In this document: piece after piece, positions 34,066-41,452 of the stretch
Position numbering within the stretch: the first letter of the stretch is position 1
How the letters are laid out: each line of letters starts with the position of its first letter
DNA from: Companilactobacillus insicii
GTDB taxonomy: Bacteria; Bacillota; Bacilli; Lactobacillales; Lactobacillaceae
Length of the DNA: 41,452 nt
NCBI RefSeq assembly: GCF_003946015.1
Contig: NZ_RHNU01000022.1
Coordinates: 1 to 41,452 of the forward strand
Reading direction: 5' to 3'
The notes under the pieces: model-generated
Told to the model about the DNA's origin: nothing
The model's database searches: none
The model's input: only the letters and a program-made list of their open reading frames with translations
Position numbers and translations under genes: made by a program

Positions 34066-34824
34066 TTATTTTATACTGTCAGTTTCTTCATCCAAAGAAA
34101 TTCCGGATAGGAAATCCTTGATACGTTGTGTAGGGTGGTTGAAGAAATCTTTTGTATCGCCATCGTATAACTTATTACCATCTTCAATGAAGACGATCTT
34201 GTCAGAAACCAATCTGGCGAATTCCATATTATGTGTAACGATAATCATTGATTGACCTTGCTCACATAGTTTTTCAAGAATTCTTAGAACTTGAGTTTCA
34301 AGCTCTGGATCAAGGGCACTAGTTGGCTCGTCTAACAAAATATATTCAGGATGCATCGCTAATGCACGGCAAATTGAAATACGTTGTTGTTGTCCACCTG
34401 ATAGTTGACTTGGATAACGATCTTCTAATCCTTCCAGGCCGACTTCTTTTAGTAGTTGTTTTGCTAGAAGTTCAGAATCGTTCTTGGAACGCTTCAAAAC
34501 GGTAATAGGTGCAGTTGTAATGTTTTCTAGGACGGTTAAATTAGGGAATAAATTCCAATTTTGAAAAACCATACTAGTTTTACGTCTAAGGTTAAAACTA
34601 TCTTTTTTAGAGATTGGTTTACTGTAATCAACCTCTATATCGGGAAAACTTACTGTTCCGCTTTCAGGGCGAACTAGCATGTCTAATGAACGAAGTAGAG
34701 TCGATTTACCAGAACCAGATGGTCCTAAGATAACGGTAGTTTTACCGTCAGGAAAGTCAACTGAGATATCATTTAAAACAGTTTTTCCATCGTATTGCTT
34801 ATTAATATGTTTTGCTGAAATCAT
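34066..34824 (-). CDS. ATPase of a polar amino acid (cystine-type) ABC transporter
   Basis: A 252-residue ABC ATPase with Walker A GPSGSGKST, signature LSGGQQQRISICRAL, Walker B ILLDEPTSALDPE and the H-loop VTHNMEFA. It belongs to the GlnQ/TcyC group, which energises uptake of polar amino acids. Its ATG overlaps the permease stop (TAATG), so it is the last gene of the binding protein-permease-ATPase operon. The binding protein suggests cystine as substrate. Confidence 0.92.
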   Translation of the reverse strand: MISAKHINKQYDGKTVLNDISVDFPDGKTTVILGPSGSGKSTLLRSLDMLVRPESGTVSFPDIEVDYSKPISKKDSFNLRRKTSMVFQNWNLFPNLTVLENITTAPITVLKRSKNDSELLAKQLLKEVGLEGLEDRYPSQLSGGQQQRISICRALAMHPEYILLDEPTSALDPELETQVLRILEKLCEQGQSMIIVTHNMEFARLVSDKIVFIEDGNKLYDGDTKDFFNHPTQRIKDFLSGISLDEETDSIK

Positions 34825-35519
34825 TAGTTTTGACCTCCCTTAACGTATTTAGATGTTCTGCGCTCTAGGTAATGTTGAAGCCAACTTAGAAGTGAGCAGA
34901 CGATTGCATATAGTAATGCTGCTAATGAATACATCAATAGTGGTTGATAGTTCTTAGCTGTGATTTGTTGACTGACCTGGAACATTTCAAGAATAGTGAT
35001 AGAACTAGCCAATGAAGTATCTTTAACTAATCCAATGAATGAATTAGATAGTGGTGGCAATGCAATTCTAACAGCTTGCGGGAGAACTACTTTCATCAGA
35101 GTTTGACGGGTAGTAAAGTTCAACGTATAAGCTGCATCCCATTGGTCCTGTGGAACAGATAACAGAGCAGAACGAATGGTTTCAGATGCATATGCACCAG
35201 TATTAAGTGAGAATCCAATTACAGCGGCTAAGAAGGCGGGTAACTGAATTCCAATACTTGGTAGTCCAAAGAATATGATGAATAATTGAACTAGTAATGG
35301 AGTGGAACGGAATAGCCACACATAAAAATTAGCAATAGCTCTTAAGGCTAACCAAGGATAGCGTAGAGCCTTATTCTCACTTGGTTCGATGAACTTAATC
35401 AGTGCTGTAAGAACAGCCAAGATAAGCCCAAAAATGAATGATATGATGGCTAATGGAATTGTGAATTGAAGCATTGCTCCAATCATTTCCGGCAGTGATG
35501 AAACTATAATATGCCACAT
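34824..35519 (-). CDS. Permease of a polar amino acid (cystine-type) ABC transporter
   Basis: A 231-residue permease of the His/Glu/Gln/Arg/cystine family with about five membrane segments. The ATPase-contact block YTLNFTTRQTLMKVVLPQAVRIALPPLSNSFI is the standard one, and GAYASETIRSALLSVPQDQWDAA precedes it. It starts 41 bases after the binding-protein gene and overlaps the ATPase start. Confidence 0.92.
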   Translation of the reverse strand: MWHIIVSSLPEMIGAMLQFTIPLAIISFIFGLILAVLTALIKFIEPSENKALRYPWLALRAIANFYVWLFRSTPLLVQLFIIFFGLPSIGIQLPAFLAAVIGFSLNTGAYASETIRSALLSVPQDQWDAAYTLNFTTRQTLMKVVLPQAVRIALPPLSNSFIGLVKDTSLASSITILEMFQVSQQITAKNYQPLLMYSLAALLYAIVCSLLSWLQHYLERRTSKYVKGGQN

Positions 35520-35560
35520 GAAACGAAAACCCCTCTCGAAAATCTATTAGTTAAAAATAA

Positions 35561-36346
35561 TTATTTTTTGGTGATATCTTCACCGAAGTACTTAACTGAT
35601 AACTTCTTCATAGTTCCATCCTTATATAACTTCTTCATGGCCTTATTTACGTCGTCACGAAGTGCAGTAGATTTCTTGTTGTAAATTGGTGCAATTTTAG
35701 AAGCTGCGATGTATTTAGATGAAATAACTTGATATTTTAGATCTGTATTTTTGTGATCTTTTTTCCATGTTAAGAATGCTTCTTTAGAGTTAACAGCTGC
35801 TTCAACACGTCCTTGATCGATCATTGACATTGATGTTTGGAAATCAGCTGATGGAACAATGTCAGCACCATATTTTTCAGCCTTATTGTAATTGTCAGTA
35901 CCAGTACCGGCAGCTACTTTCTTGCCTTTAATATCAGTGATATTCTTGATATCTTTGTTATCTTGTTTCATGATCAATGCTGATCTTGAGTAGATATATG
36001 GTGTTGAGAAAATATATTGTTTCTCACGTGATTTGTTCATAGCAACGTTGTTAATAACAACATCAAATGTATTTGAATTTAAACCAGCAATAAGTGAGTC
36101 CCACTTAGTAGGAACAAATTTAGCTTTCAAACCTAATTCTTTAGCTATGTCTTTGCCAAGGTCAACCTCAAATCCCTTTAGCTTGCCATCTTCACGATAT
36201 GAGTAAGGTGCGTATGTACCCTCAAGACCGATAGTTAGTGTACCCTTTGTTTTTGTTTTAGCTTGATTGCTGTTACTTGAGCATCCGGTAAGGATTAAGA
36301 CCAATGCAGCAATTGTAGATAAAAGCAAAATAATTTTTTTCTTCAT
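35561..36346 (-). CDS. Cystine-type amino acid ABC transporter, substrate-binding lipoprotein
   Basis: A 261-residue lipoprotein with a signal peptide and lipobox LTGC, then a type II binding-protein fold. GLEGTYAPYSYREDGKLKGFEV, FVPTKWDSLIAGL, FDVVINNV, QYIFSTPYIYSRSA and the ending YFGEDITKK resemble cystine-binding FliY/TcyJ more than glutamine or arginine binders. It is the first gene of the three-gene importer operon. I use the ATG at 36346, preceded by GGGGAGAG; the ATG at 36364 would spoil the signal peptide. A cysteine-rich leader reading frame and terminator lie upstream (36541-36761), which supports a cystine substrate independently. Confidence 0.85.
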   Translation of the reverse strand: MKKKIILLLSTIAALVLILTGCSSNSNQAKTKTKGTLTIGLEGTYAPYSYREDGKLKGFEVDLGKDIAKELGLKAKFVPTKWDSLIAGLNSNTFDVVINNVAMNKSREKQYIFSTPYIYSRSALIMKQDNKDIKNITDIKGKKVAAGTGTDNYNKAEKYGADIVPSADFQTSMSMIDQGRVEAAVNSKEAFLTWKKDHKNTDLKYQVISSKYIAASKIAPIYNKKSTALRDDVNKAMKKLYKDGTMKKLSVKYFGEDITKK

Positions 36347-36540
36347 ATTTAAAACTCTCCCCATGTAAAATTATCATTTTCTATTCTCTCATATCTTTGC
36401 TATTGAATGAAAAAATATGTCTTTTAAAGATTAGATAAGTATTTTAATGAATACTATTTCAATCTTTTTGGCCATTTAAATGGCACTATTATTTTTACTA
36501 TGTTTAAGTGCTGGAATTACTCCTTTCTGGTAGTGTGCAT
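36347..36540 (-). promoter_or_regulatory. Region between attenuator terminator and binding-protein gene
   Basis: About 190 AT-rich bases without a gene. They hold a 16-bp palindrome around TGCCATTTAAATGGC (36470-36485) and an imperfect hairpin (AAAGATT, AGTATT...AATACT, AATCTTT) at about 36426-36465. These may be regulator sites or RNA structures. A weak -10-like element (TGATAAT) lies near the gene start, so a second promoter cannot be excluded. Confidence 0.35.
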
Positions 36541-36574
36541 AAAAAAAGGAGGGCTGACTAATGTCAGCTCTCCT
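36541..36574 (-). terminator. Attenuator terminator ahead of the cystine-type ABC operon
   Basis: On the minus strand the RNA forms a 12-bp stem (AGGAGAGCUGAC with GUCAGCCCUCCU, one mismatch) with loop AUUA, followed by seven U. It stands 28 bases after the stop of the Cys-rich leader frame and before the transporter genes on the same strand, so it must be read through or bypassed for expression from the upstream promoter. Confidence 0.85.
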
Positions 36575-36602
36575 GAAGTTTATAGTTTGCACTACTTGTT
36601 TA

Positions 36603-36701
36603 TCAATTGAGTGGTATTAGACATGCTGAAAAAGTATAGTAATTTTCAATTACTACACAACAACATGCTTGCATTTCGTTAACGCTGCTCATTTTCATCA
36701 T
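36603..36701 (-). CDS. Cys-rich 32-residue leader peptide, putative attenuation sensor
   Basis: A short reading frame of 32 codons, beginning MMKMSSVNEMQACCC and ending FSACLIPLN. GGAGGT lies 7 bases before the start, a stronger ribosome binding site than many genes here have. Three consecutive TGT codons (13-15) and one later TGT give 4 Cys in 32. A hairpin (GUAGUAAUU with AAUUACUAUAC), extended by GCAUGUUG with CAGCAUGU, covers the Cys codons. A promoter starts the transcript about 25 bases upstream of the frame, and a strong terminator follows. The frame looks like a sensor of cysteinyl-tRNA supply for the cystine-type importer downstream, not a functional protein. A small secreted or metal-binding peptide is the alternative. 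Confidence 0.65.
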   Translation of the reverse strand: MMKMSSVNEMQACCCVVIENYYTFSACLIPLN

Positions 36702-36732
36702 GTCAAGTACCTCCATCAATTAAGTTGTCTCA

Positions 36733-36761
36733 AGATTATTATTTTTTTTTAGATAAGTCAA
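36733..36761 (-). promoter_or_regulatory. Promoter of the Cys leader and cystine-type ABC operon
   Basis: On the minus strand, -35 TTGACT (36756-36761) and -10 TAATCT (36733-36738) are exactly 17 bases apart. Transcription should begin near 36726, giving a 5' UTR of about 25 bases before the leader frame. It starts just after the stop of the upstream membrane-protein gene. Confidence 0.65.
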
Positions 36762-36764
36762 GGA

Positions 36765-37229
36765 CTATTTCTTCTTTTTGCCAGTATAAATCGAAAGGGT
36801 TTCGAATTCTAAGTAGGAGGCAAGTGTCAAGGAAACTATGAGTATCAAGACAAGCCAGCCCAAAGTTCTACCGATTATTTGAGAGATAGTAAAAATATTA
36901 GCGACCAAATAAATACTTCCAATTGATAAGAAAAAGTCGATAAGCAGGTTAAATCCAATAACCCATCTACTACGTTCTAGGATAAAAAAGTTAATCAAAC
37001 TTTTAAGGAATTTCTGTTTTGTACTTCGATACATTATTAGAACCGGACGCTGTGCAATGACTTTGACCGCAAACATTCCAAATGCACCGATAATACCGCC
37101 AATAACAACACGCCAAGTTAGGGCGTGAAGAACTAATGCGTTATAAGCTATTCCCACTACTAATAAACAAACGATATAGGGAATAATAAAAAATAGTATG
37201 TAAATAATAGAGATCTTTTTGTTAGACAT
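36765..37229 (-). CDS. Small membrane protein of unknown function
   Basis: A 154-residue protein with about four hydrophobic segments (roughly 8-30, 38-60, 90-115 and 120-142) and a basic C-terminal tail GKKKK. I recognise no family. It lies upstream of the Cys leader promoter on the same strand and has no terminator of its own that I can see before it, so read-through into the attenuator region is possible. Its start codon is 117 bases from the divergent CNNM-type gene. The membrane topology is all that can be stated with confidence. Confidence 0.7.
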   Translation of the reverse strand: MSNKKISIIYILFFIIPYIVCLLVVGIAYNALVLHALTWRVVIGGIIGAFGMFAVKVIAQRPVLIMYRSTKQKFLKSLINFFILERSRWVIGFNLLIDFFLSIGSIYLVANIFTISQIIGRTLGWLVLILIVSLTLASYLEFETLSIYTGKKKK

Positions 37230-37282
37230 TGTAAAAACTCCCTGTGTTCAATTAACTTATATTCTATCATGAAAAACCTTTA

Positions 37283-37311
37283 TTGTTGAAACCAATAACA
37301 CCTGCTATAAT
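37283..37311 (+). promoter_or_regulatory. Promoter of the CNNM/CorC-type gene
   Basis: TTGTTG (37283-37288) and a perfect TATAAT (37306-37311) are 17 bases apart, ahead of the gene. Confidence 0.75.
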
Positions 37312-37358
37312 GTTTTTGTCTATTTAATTTTAAAACATGAAAGAGAGTGAAAGATTCA

Positions 37359-38714
37359 ATGAGTGATGATCCTACCGGAGCGACGCTGACTGGACAGTTG
37401 ATTTTAATAGTTGTGCTTACGTTCCTTAATGCTTTTTTTGCCGCTGGTGAAATGGCAATTGTTTCTGTGAATAAAACTTCCGTTGAGGAAAAAGCAAAGG
37501 ATGGTAATCGTCGTGCTATTAAGATATTGCACGCAATTAATAATCCCAACAATTTCTTATCAACGATTCAGGTTGCAATAACTCTGGCTGGGTTCCTTTC
37601 ATCAGCTAGTGCAGCTACAAGTTTAACTTCACTTTTAGAAGGTATCATTGGTAAGTTTCCTGGTAGTCGTGAGCTTTCTATCGTTATAATAACAGTTATC
37701 TTATCATACTTCACATTGGTGCTAGGAGAGCTTTATCCAAAGCGCATAGCGTTACACAGTCCGTATAAAGTTGCTAGTGCGACTGAGCCTGTTGTATCTA
37801 TCTTTGGTAAGCTCCTTAAACCGTTTGTCTGGCTGTTGACAGTTTCAATCGAATTATTAATGAAGATAACACCGATTGACTTTAGTCAAAGGGACGACAA
37901 AGTTACTCGAAATGAAATGATGGCAACCATTCAAAAATCACGTCAGAGTGGAACCATTAATTCTGAAGAGTACCAAATGTTGCAGGGAATCGTACGTTTT
38001 GGTGATACAACAATTCGTGAGATTATGGTTCCAAGAATTGATACATTTATGATTGATATCAATGACCCAATTGATGAGAATATTGATGCAATCTTGAATC
38101 AGCCTTATTCTAGAATTCCTGTATATGGTGGCGATAAGGATACTATTATAGGTATTGTTCATATTAAGAACTTACTTAAAAAAGCTCGTGAATCTGGATT
38201 TGATAATATTTCTCTAAAGGACATTATGACAGATCCTCTCTTTGTACAAGAGTCTACTAACATCGATACTGTTTTGGTTAAGATGCGTAGTACTCAAACA
38301 CAAATCACCATGGTTGTGGATGAATATGGTGGAATTGTCGGCTTGGCTACGATTGAAGATATCATTGAAGAAATTGTCGGTGAAATTGATGATGAGTACG
38401 ATGAAGTAACAACTAATTATCAACGAATTAGTTCTCATAAATATTCAGTCATTGGTCGTTTGTCACTAGAAGATTTCAACGATTTGTTCATGGAAGAATT
38501 GGACGCTGAAGATGTCGATACGATTGCTGGATACTTAATAGCTAATATTGGTGAAATTCCAGATGAGAATCATCCTAAGTCATTTACACTTGAAGATGGA
38601 GTAGTCTTAACGTCAGGTGAAATGAATGGTTCTAGAATTGAGAAAGTTCTAGTTACTCTGCCAGATGATAAGACAAAGAGTGTTATGGCGAATACATTAA
38701 AAAAAGTTAATTAA
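37359..38714 (+). CDS. CNNM/HlyC-CorC family membrane protein with CBS domains
   Basis: A 451-residue protein in three parts: an N-terminal DUF21 (CNNM) membrane domain with about four segments (about 10-195), two CBS domains (about 215-335) with IMVPRIDTFMIDIND and IMTDPLFVQES, and a C-terminal CorC/HlyC domain (about 355-440). Relatives are involved in magnesium or cobalt efflux or resistance and are often called hemolysins without proof. I use the ATG at 37359; a GTG at 37347 is also possible, as the ribosome binding site is not sharp. It has its own promoter and terminator. Confidence 0.88.
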   Translation: MSDDPTGATLTGQLILIVVLTFLNAFFAAGEMAIVSVNKTSVEEKAKDGNRRAIKILHAINNPNNFLSTIQVAITLAGFLSSASAATSLTSLLEGIIGKFPGSRELSIVIITVILSYFTLVLGELYPKRIALHSPYKVASATEPVVSIFGKLLKPFVWLLTVSIELLMKITPIDFSQRDDKVTRNEMMATIQKSRQSGTINSEEYQMLQGIVRFGDTTIREIMVPRIDTFMIDINDPIDENIDAILNQPYSRIPVYGGDKDTIIGIVHIKNLLKKARESGFDNISLKDIMTDPLFVQESTNIDTVLVKMRSTQTQITMVVDEYGGIVGLATIEDIIEEIVGEIDDEYDEVTTNYQRISSHKYSVIGRLSLEDFNDLFMEELDAEDVDTIAGYLIANIGEIPDENHPKSFTLEDGVVLTSGEMNGSRIEKVLVTLPDDKTKSVMANTLKKVN

Positions 38715-38717
38715 TTG

Positions 38718-38746
38718 GAAGGCGATATTTAGTCTCGCCTTCTTTT
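38718..38746 (+). terminator. Terminator of the CNNM/CorC-type gene
   Basis: 8-bp arms (gaaggcga with tcgccttc), a 9-base loop and a T-rich tail, just after the stop codon and before prfC. Confidence 0.7.
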
Positions 38747-38771
38747 ATTGCAATTTATATTAGGAGATATT

Positions 38772-40349
38772 ATGGATCAAAAACAATTAGAAAAAGAAGT
38801 AAACAAACGTCGTACGTTTGCTATTATCTCTCACCCGGATGCTGGTAAAACTACAATTACTGAACAAATGCTTTATTTTGGTGGAGTTATTCGTTCTGCA
38901 GGTACAGTTAAAGCTAAGAAGTCTGGCCAATTTGCTACAAGTGATTGGATGGAAATCGAAAAGAAACGTGGAATTTCCGTAACTAGTTCAGTTATGCAAT
39001 TTCATTATCGTGATAAGGATGTCAATATTCTTGATACTCCAGGACATGAGGACTTCTCTGAAGATACTTACCGTACTTTAATGGCGGTTGATGCGGCAGT
39101 AATGGTTATTGATTCTGCTAAAGGTATTGAACCACAGACAAAGAAGTTATTTAAAGTTGTAAAAAAACGTGGAATTCCTATTTTTACATTTATGAATAAG
39201 TTAGACCGTGATGGTCGTGATCCACTTGACCTTATCGCTGAATTAGAAGACCTATTGAATATTGAAGGTTGTGCCATGAATTGGCCTATCGGTATGGGTA
39301 AGGAATTAAAGGGACTTTATGATATTGATAACAGTCGCGTTGAATTATATCGTAAGGATGGCGATGACAGATATTTGCCACTAGATGAGAATGGTAAGTT
39401 ACCCGCTGGTAATGAATTAGAGGGTGAAGGTGTCTACGATCAAGCAGTTGGTGAAGTAGACTTGATCAAAGAAGCTGGTAATACTTTTGATCTTGATAAG
39501 GTTATGAAGGGTAATCAAACACCAGTATTCTTTGGTTCAGCTTTAACTAACTTTGGTGTTCAAACATTCTTGGATGCTTTCTTAGATATGGCGCCAGCTC
39601 CAGCGGAACACAAGATCAAAGATAGTGATGAGATTGTTAAACCAGATGATCCTGAATTTTCAGCATTTGTCTTCAAGATCCAAGCTAATATGAATCCTAA
39701 TCATCGTGATAGAATCGCGTTTGTGAGAATTTGTTCGGGTGAGTTTGATAAGGGAATGGATGTCACTTTACAAAGAACTGGCAAAGTTATGCGTCTAAAT
39801 AATGCGACTGAATTCATGTCTGATCAAAGAGAACAAGTTAAGACAGCCGTTGCTGGTGATATTGTTGGATTGTATGATACTGGTAACTTCCAAATTGGTG
39901 ATACGATTTATTCCGGTAAGAAATCAATTCAGTTTGAAGATTTACCACAATTTACTCCAGAAATGTTCATGCAAGTTCAAGCTAAGAACGTTATGAAGCA
40001 GAAGTCATTCCATAAGGGTATGCAACAACTTGTTCAAGAGGGTGCGGTTCAGCTATATAAGACTTATACAACGAATGACTATATTCTTGGCGCTGTTGGT
40101 CAACTACAATTTGAAGTTTTCCAATTCCGTATGAAGAACGAGTATAATTGTGATGTTGTTATGAATCCAATTGGCTCTAGAACAGCACGCTGGATTGATC
40201 CAGAGCAACTTGATCCCGCAATGTCTTCAACTAGAAATATGTTGGTTAAAGACATGGATGATCAACCATTATTCTTGTTTGAAAATAGATTTGCTGAAAA
40301 TTGGTTTGCAAGCAAGTATCCAGATGTTAAATTAACTTCTAAATTGTAA
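38772..40349 (+). CDS. prfC: Peptide chain release factor 3
   Basis: A 525-residue translational GTPase that recycles RF1 and RF2 from the ribosome after peptide release. G-domain motifs are complete: SHPDAGKTT, the switch I region with [21 protein letters not shown] and [10 protein letters not shown]. The C-terminal RF3 domain carries [30 protein letters not shown] and the length is typical. I use the ATG at 38772, with AGGAG 5-6 bases upstream, not the TTG at 38748. Confidence 0.96.
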   Translation: MDQKQLEKEVNKRRTFAIISHPDAGKTTITEQMLYFGGVIRSAGTVKAKKSGQFATSDWMEIEKKRGISVTSSVMQFHYRDKDVNILDTPGHEDFSEDTYRTLMAVDAAVMVIDSAKGIEPQTKKLFKVVKKRGIPIFTFMNKLDRDGRDPLDLIAELEDLLNIEGCAMNWPIGMGKELKGLYDIDNSRVELYRKDGDDRYLPLDENGKLPAGNELEGEGVYDQAVGEVDLIKEAGNTFDLDKVMKGNQTPVFFGSALTNFGVQTFLDAFLDMAPAPAEHKIKDSDEIVKPDDPEFSAFVFKIQANMNPNHRDRIAFVRICSGEFDKGMDVTLQRTGKVMRLNNATEFMSDQREQVKTAVAGDIVGLYDTGNFQIGDTIYSGKKSIQFEDLPQFTPEMFMQVQAKNVMKQKSFHKGMQQLVQEGAVQLYKTYTTNDYILGAVGQLQFEVFQFRMKNEYNCDVVMNPIGSRTARWIDPEQLDPAMSSTRNMLVKDMDDQPLFLFENRFAENWFASKYPDVKLTSKL

Positions 40350-40351
40350 AA

Positions 40352-40383
40352 AAATAAAATGCCCCATAAATAAAATGCCCCAT
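40352..40383. repeat. Tandem duplication of a 16-bp terminator arm
   Basis: The unit aaataaaatgccccat occurs twice without a break. The second copy is part of the following hairpin. Confidence 0.75.
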
Positions 40384-40426
40384 AAATGTTAGACAAAAAT
40401 CTAGCACTTATGGAGCGTTTTTTATA
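40377..40426. terminator. Terminator between prfC and the GNAT gene
   Basis: gccccataaatg (40377-40388) faces cacttatggagc (40405-40416), with an inner stem TTAGA/TCTAG. As minus-strand RNA the stem is complete through G-U pairs; as plus-strand RNA it has two mismatches but is followed by seven T. It probably serves both converging genes. Confidence 0.7.
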
Positions 40427-40439
40427 TCATAATTTGTTT

Positions 40440-40988
40440 TTAGTATTCATCCCTTAAAATTGAGTATACGACTTCATCACAAATTCCATTATTATTGTAG
40501 CCTTTGCTCCGTAGTACACCTTCAAAACTCATACCGCTTTTGTGCATAACGTGTCCTGAATTAGGGTTATCACTATCATGACAAGCTTCAATACGGTTAA
40601 CATCAGTGTTTTCAAAGAAGAATTTTATTATTCTTTTTAGTGCCTCAGTAGTATAACCATTGTGCCACCATTTCTTTCCAATAACGTAACCTATTTCTAC
40701 CGAGTTTACCTTTCCAGAAAAATCAACGGCTGAAATAGTACCGATCAAATCGTTAGTTTCTTTAATAACGATTCCCCAGTCATAAGTGCAAGGATCATTG
40801 TAAGATTTAACACGATACTTTAAAAATGCTTGAGCTTGACTGACTGAATCGTAGTTTGGCCAAGACAAATACTTTGTTACATCAAAGTCGCTTGCCCAGT
40901 TGTTAAACATTGATTGGGCATCATCTTTATTTAATCGTCTTAATAATAATCGCTTAGTTGTTAGTGGAATTGTACCGATATTATTCAT
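40440..40988 (-). CDS. GNAT family N-acetyltransferase (RimJ/RimL-like)
   Basis: A 182-residue acetyltransferase. TTKRLLLRRLNKDDAQSMFNNW at the N-terminus, the strand VEIGYVIGKKWWHNGYTTEALKRII that binds acetyl-CoA, and RIEACHDSDNPNSGHVMHKSGMSFEGVLR are typical of the RimJ/RimL branch, which acetylates protein N-termini or small molecules. The substrate is unknown. It is convergent with prfC. The start rests on length match to the family, and I see no strong ribosome binding site. Confidence 0.88.
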   Translation of the reverse strand: MNNIGTIPLTTKRLLLRRLNKDDAQSMFNNWASDFDVTKYLSWPNYDSVSQAQAFLKYRVKSYNDPCTYDWGIVIKETNDLIGTISAVDFSGKVNSVEIGYVIGKKWWHNGYTTEALKRIIKFFFENTDVNRIEACHDSDNPNSGHVMHKSGMSFEGVLRSKGYNNNGICDEVVYSILRDEY

Positions 40989-41111
40989 AATATAAACACC
41001 AGCTCTCGTAATAAATTATCTAAATCTTACAACAACTGTGAATAATTATGTGAAAATTTTGTTATTATATTTAGGTTGAGTTTTTAGACTCATTTATGAG
41101 GTGGAAGTTTT

Positions 41112-41378
41112 ATGGATAAAAAGTTATCTTGGCGAAATTCGCTGTTTATTGGATCTATGTTGTTTGGATTATTTTTTGGAGCGGGGAATTTAATTTTTCC
41201 AGTTTTTATGGGGCAACAGGCAGGACGCAATGTTATTCCGGCGATAATTGGATTTCTAATAACTGGAATTGGATTACCGTTATTAGGAGTTGCTGGAATG
41301 GGATTAACTCGTTCGAATAGTGTTTTTGAATTATCAGAAAAAGTTAATAGGCCGTTTGCTTTTATTTTTACAGTGTGA
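41112..41378 (+). pseudogene. brnQ: Branched-chain amino acid transporter, N-terminal fragment interrupted by an IS
   Basis: Eighty-eight codons match the start of the LIVCS/BrnQ family (SLFIGSMLFGLFFGAGNLIFPVFMGQQAG, then FLITGIGLPLLGVAGMG and VNRPFAFIFTV), which imports leucine, isoleucine and valine with sodium or protons. The family is about 450 residues long, and this frame ends abruptly in a TGA at 41376-41378, exactly where an insertion-sequence end begins. The remainder may lie beyond the element outside the window. GAGG precedes the ATG. As it stands the product would be non-functional. Confidence 0.85.
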
Positions 41379-41452
41379 AGTGCAAGACAAAAGTTAGACA
41401 AAATTAAATATTTAAGCTGCTAAAGCATGTTCCCGGTATTCTACTGGTGACA
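41376..41452. mobile_element. End of an IS3-family insertion sequence
   Basis: The sequence from about 41376 (tgaagtgcaagacaaaag, then ttagacaaaa) looks like an IS150-group terminal inverted repeat. It is followed on the minus strand by the last codons of a transposase, SPVEYREHALAA and a stop. The element lies within brnQ. The other end, the target duplication and the exact boundary are outside the window. Confidence 0.6.
41412..41452 (-). CDS. IS3-family transposase, C-terminal fragment (truncated by window end)
   Basis: The minus-strand frame ends SPVEYREHALAA, which fits the C-terminus of OrfB-type (rve integrase) transposases of the IS3 family, where an LSPVEYR-like ending is common. 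Only 13 codons are visible, so the call rests on that ending and on the terminal repeat next to it. Confidence 0.55.
   Translation of the reverse strand, partial: SPVEYREHALAA

Noticed and set aside
1-41452. CRISPR array, prophage or tRNA genes
   Set aside because: No regularly spaced repeats, phage structural genes or tRNA cloverleaf sequences were seen on either strand.

Overview
The window is a low-GC Gram-positive chromosome segment, most likely from the Lactobacillaceae. A Companilactobacillus-like or related species is my best guess from gene content and codon style; there is no rRNA to confirm it. The supporting content is a mannose-family PTS, a GalKT/GalR cluster, an L-2-hydroxyisocaproate-type dehydrogenase next to a branched-chain aminotransferase, a WxL-domain surface lectin, a SLAP/3D-domain cell-wall protein, and GH65 phosphorylase. 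Most genes have AGGAGG-type ribosome binding sites and intrinsic terminators, and the sequence reads as ordinary core and accessory chromosome. The only clear mobile DNA is the end of an IS3-like element at the right edge.

Layout: 1-545 is a truncated gene end plus non-coding DNA. 546-3806 (minus) holds a CDF metal transporter and a GH65 phosphorylase. 4088-5530 (minus) holds a secreted SLAP/3D protein and a nucleoside deoxyribosyltransferase. 5594-12281 is a sulfur-acquisition region: a divergent LysR regulator, a YeeE/YedE-type sulfur transporter, a CoA-disulfide/persulfide reductase with a rhodanese domain, and a TauABC-like ABC transporter. 12282-12698 is a 417-bp element bounded by perfect 18-bp inverted repeats and rich in hairpins. 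12703-14771 (minus) pairs a hydroxyisocaproate/lactate-type dehydrogenase with BCAA aminotransferase. 15017-18806 is an operon of a SIS-family deglycase/isomerase, a GntR regulator and PTS EIIB-EIIC-EIID, with no EIIA. 18823-22461 (minus) is galK-galT-galR. 22664-25613 has DegV, an MFS exporter and a GNAT. 25648-27954 is a lectin-WxL surface protein. 28297-30972 is a P-type ATPase. 31139-33977 has an RlmD-type methyltransferase, RecX and a nucleotide phosphatase. 34066-36346 is a cystine-type ABC transporter operon. The rest is a small membrane protein, a CNNM/CorC-type protein, release factor 3, a GNAT, and brnQ cut by an IS end.

The most exciting item is upstream of the cystine-type ABC operon, in what looks like an empty gap (36541-36761, minus strand). 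A near-consensus promoter is followed by a short 5' UTR, a strong ribosome binding site, a 32-codon reading frame with three consecutive Cys codons, a hairpin overlapping those codons, and a strong terminator, and then the transporter. This is the classical architecture of translation-coupled attenuation (trp/his leader type), with cysteine as the sensed amino acid and cystine import as the predicted output.

Other points of interest are a family of structured intergenic repeats (3970-4082, 13675-13737, 28126-28245), the inverted-repeat-bounded element at 12282-12698, the PTS lacking EIIA next to a putative Amadori-product deglycase, and the joint presence of thiosulfate/sulfonate uptake, persulfide reduction and cystine import genes, which points to sulfur scavenging as a theme. 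All functions are inferred from sequence motifs recalled from known families; no database search was run.
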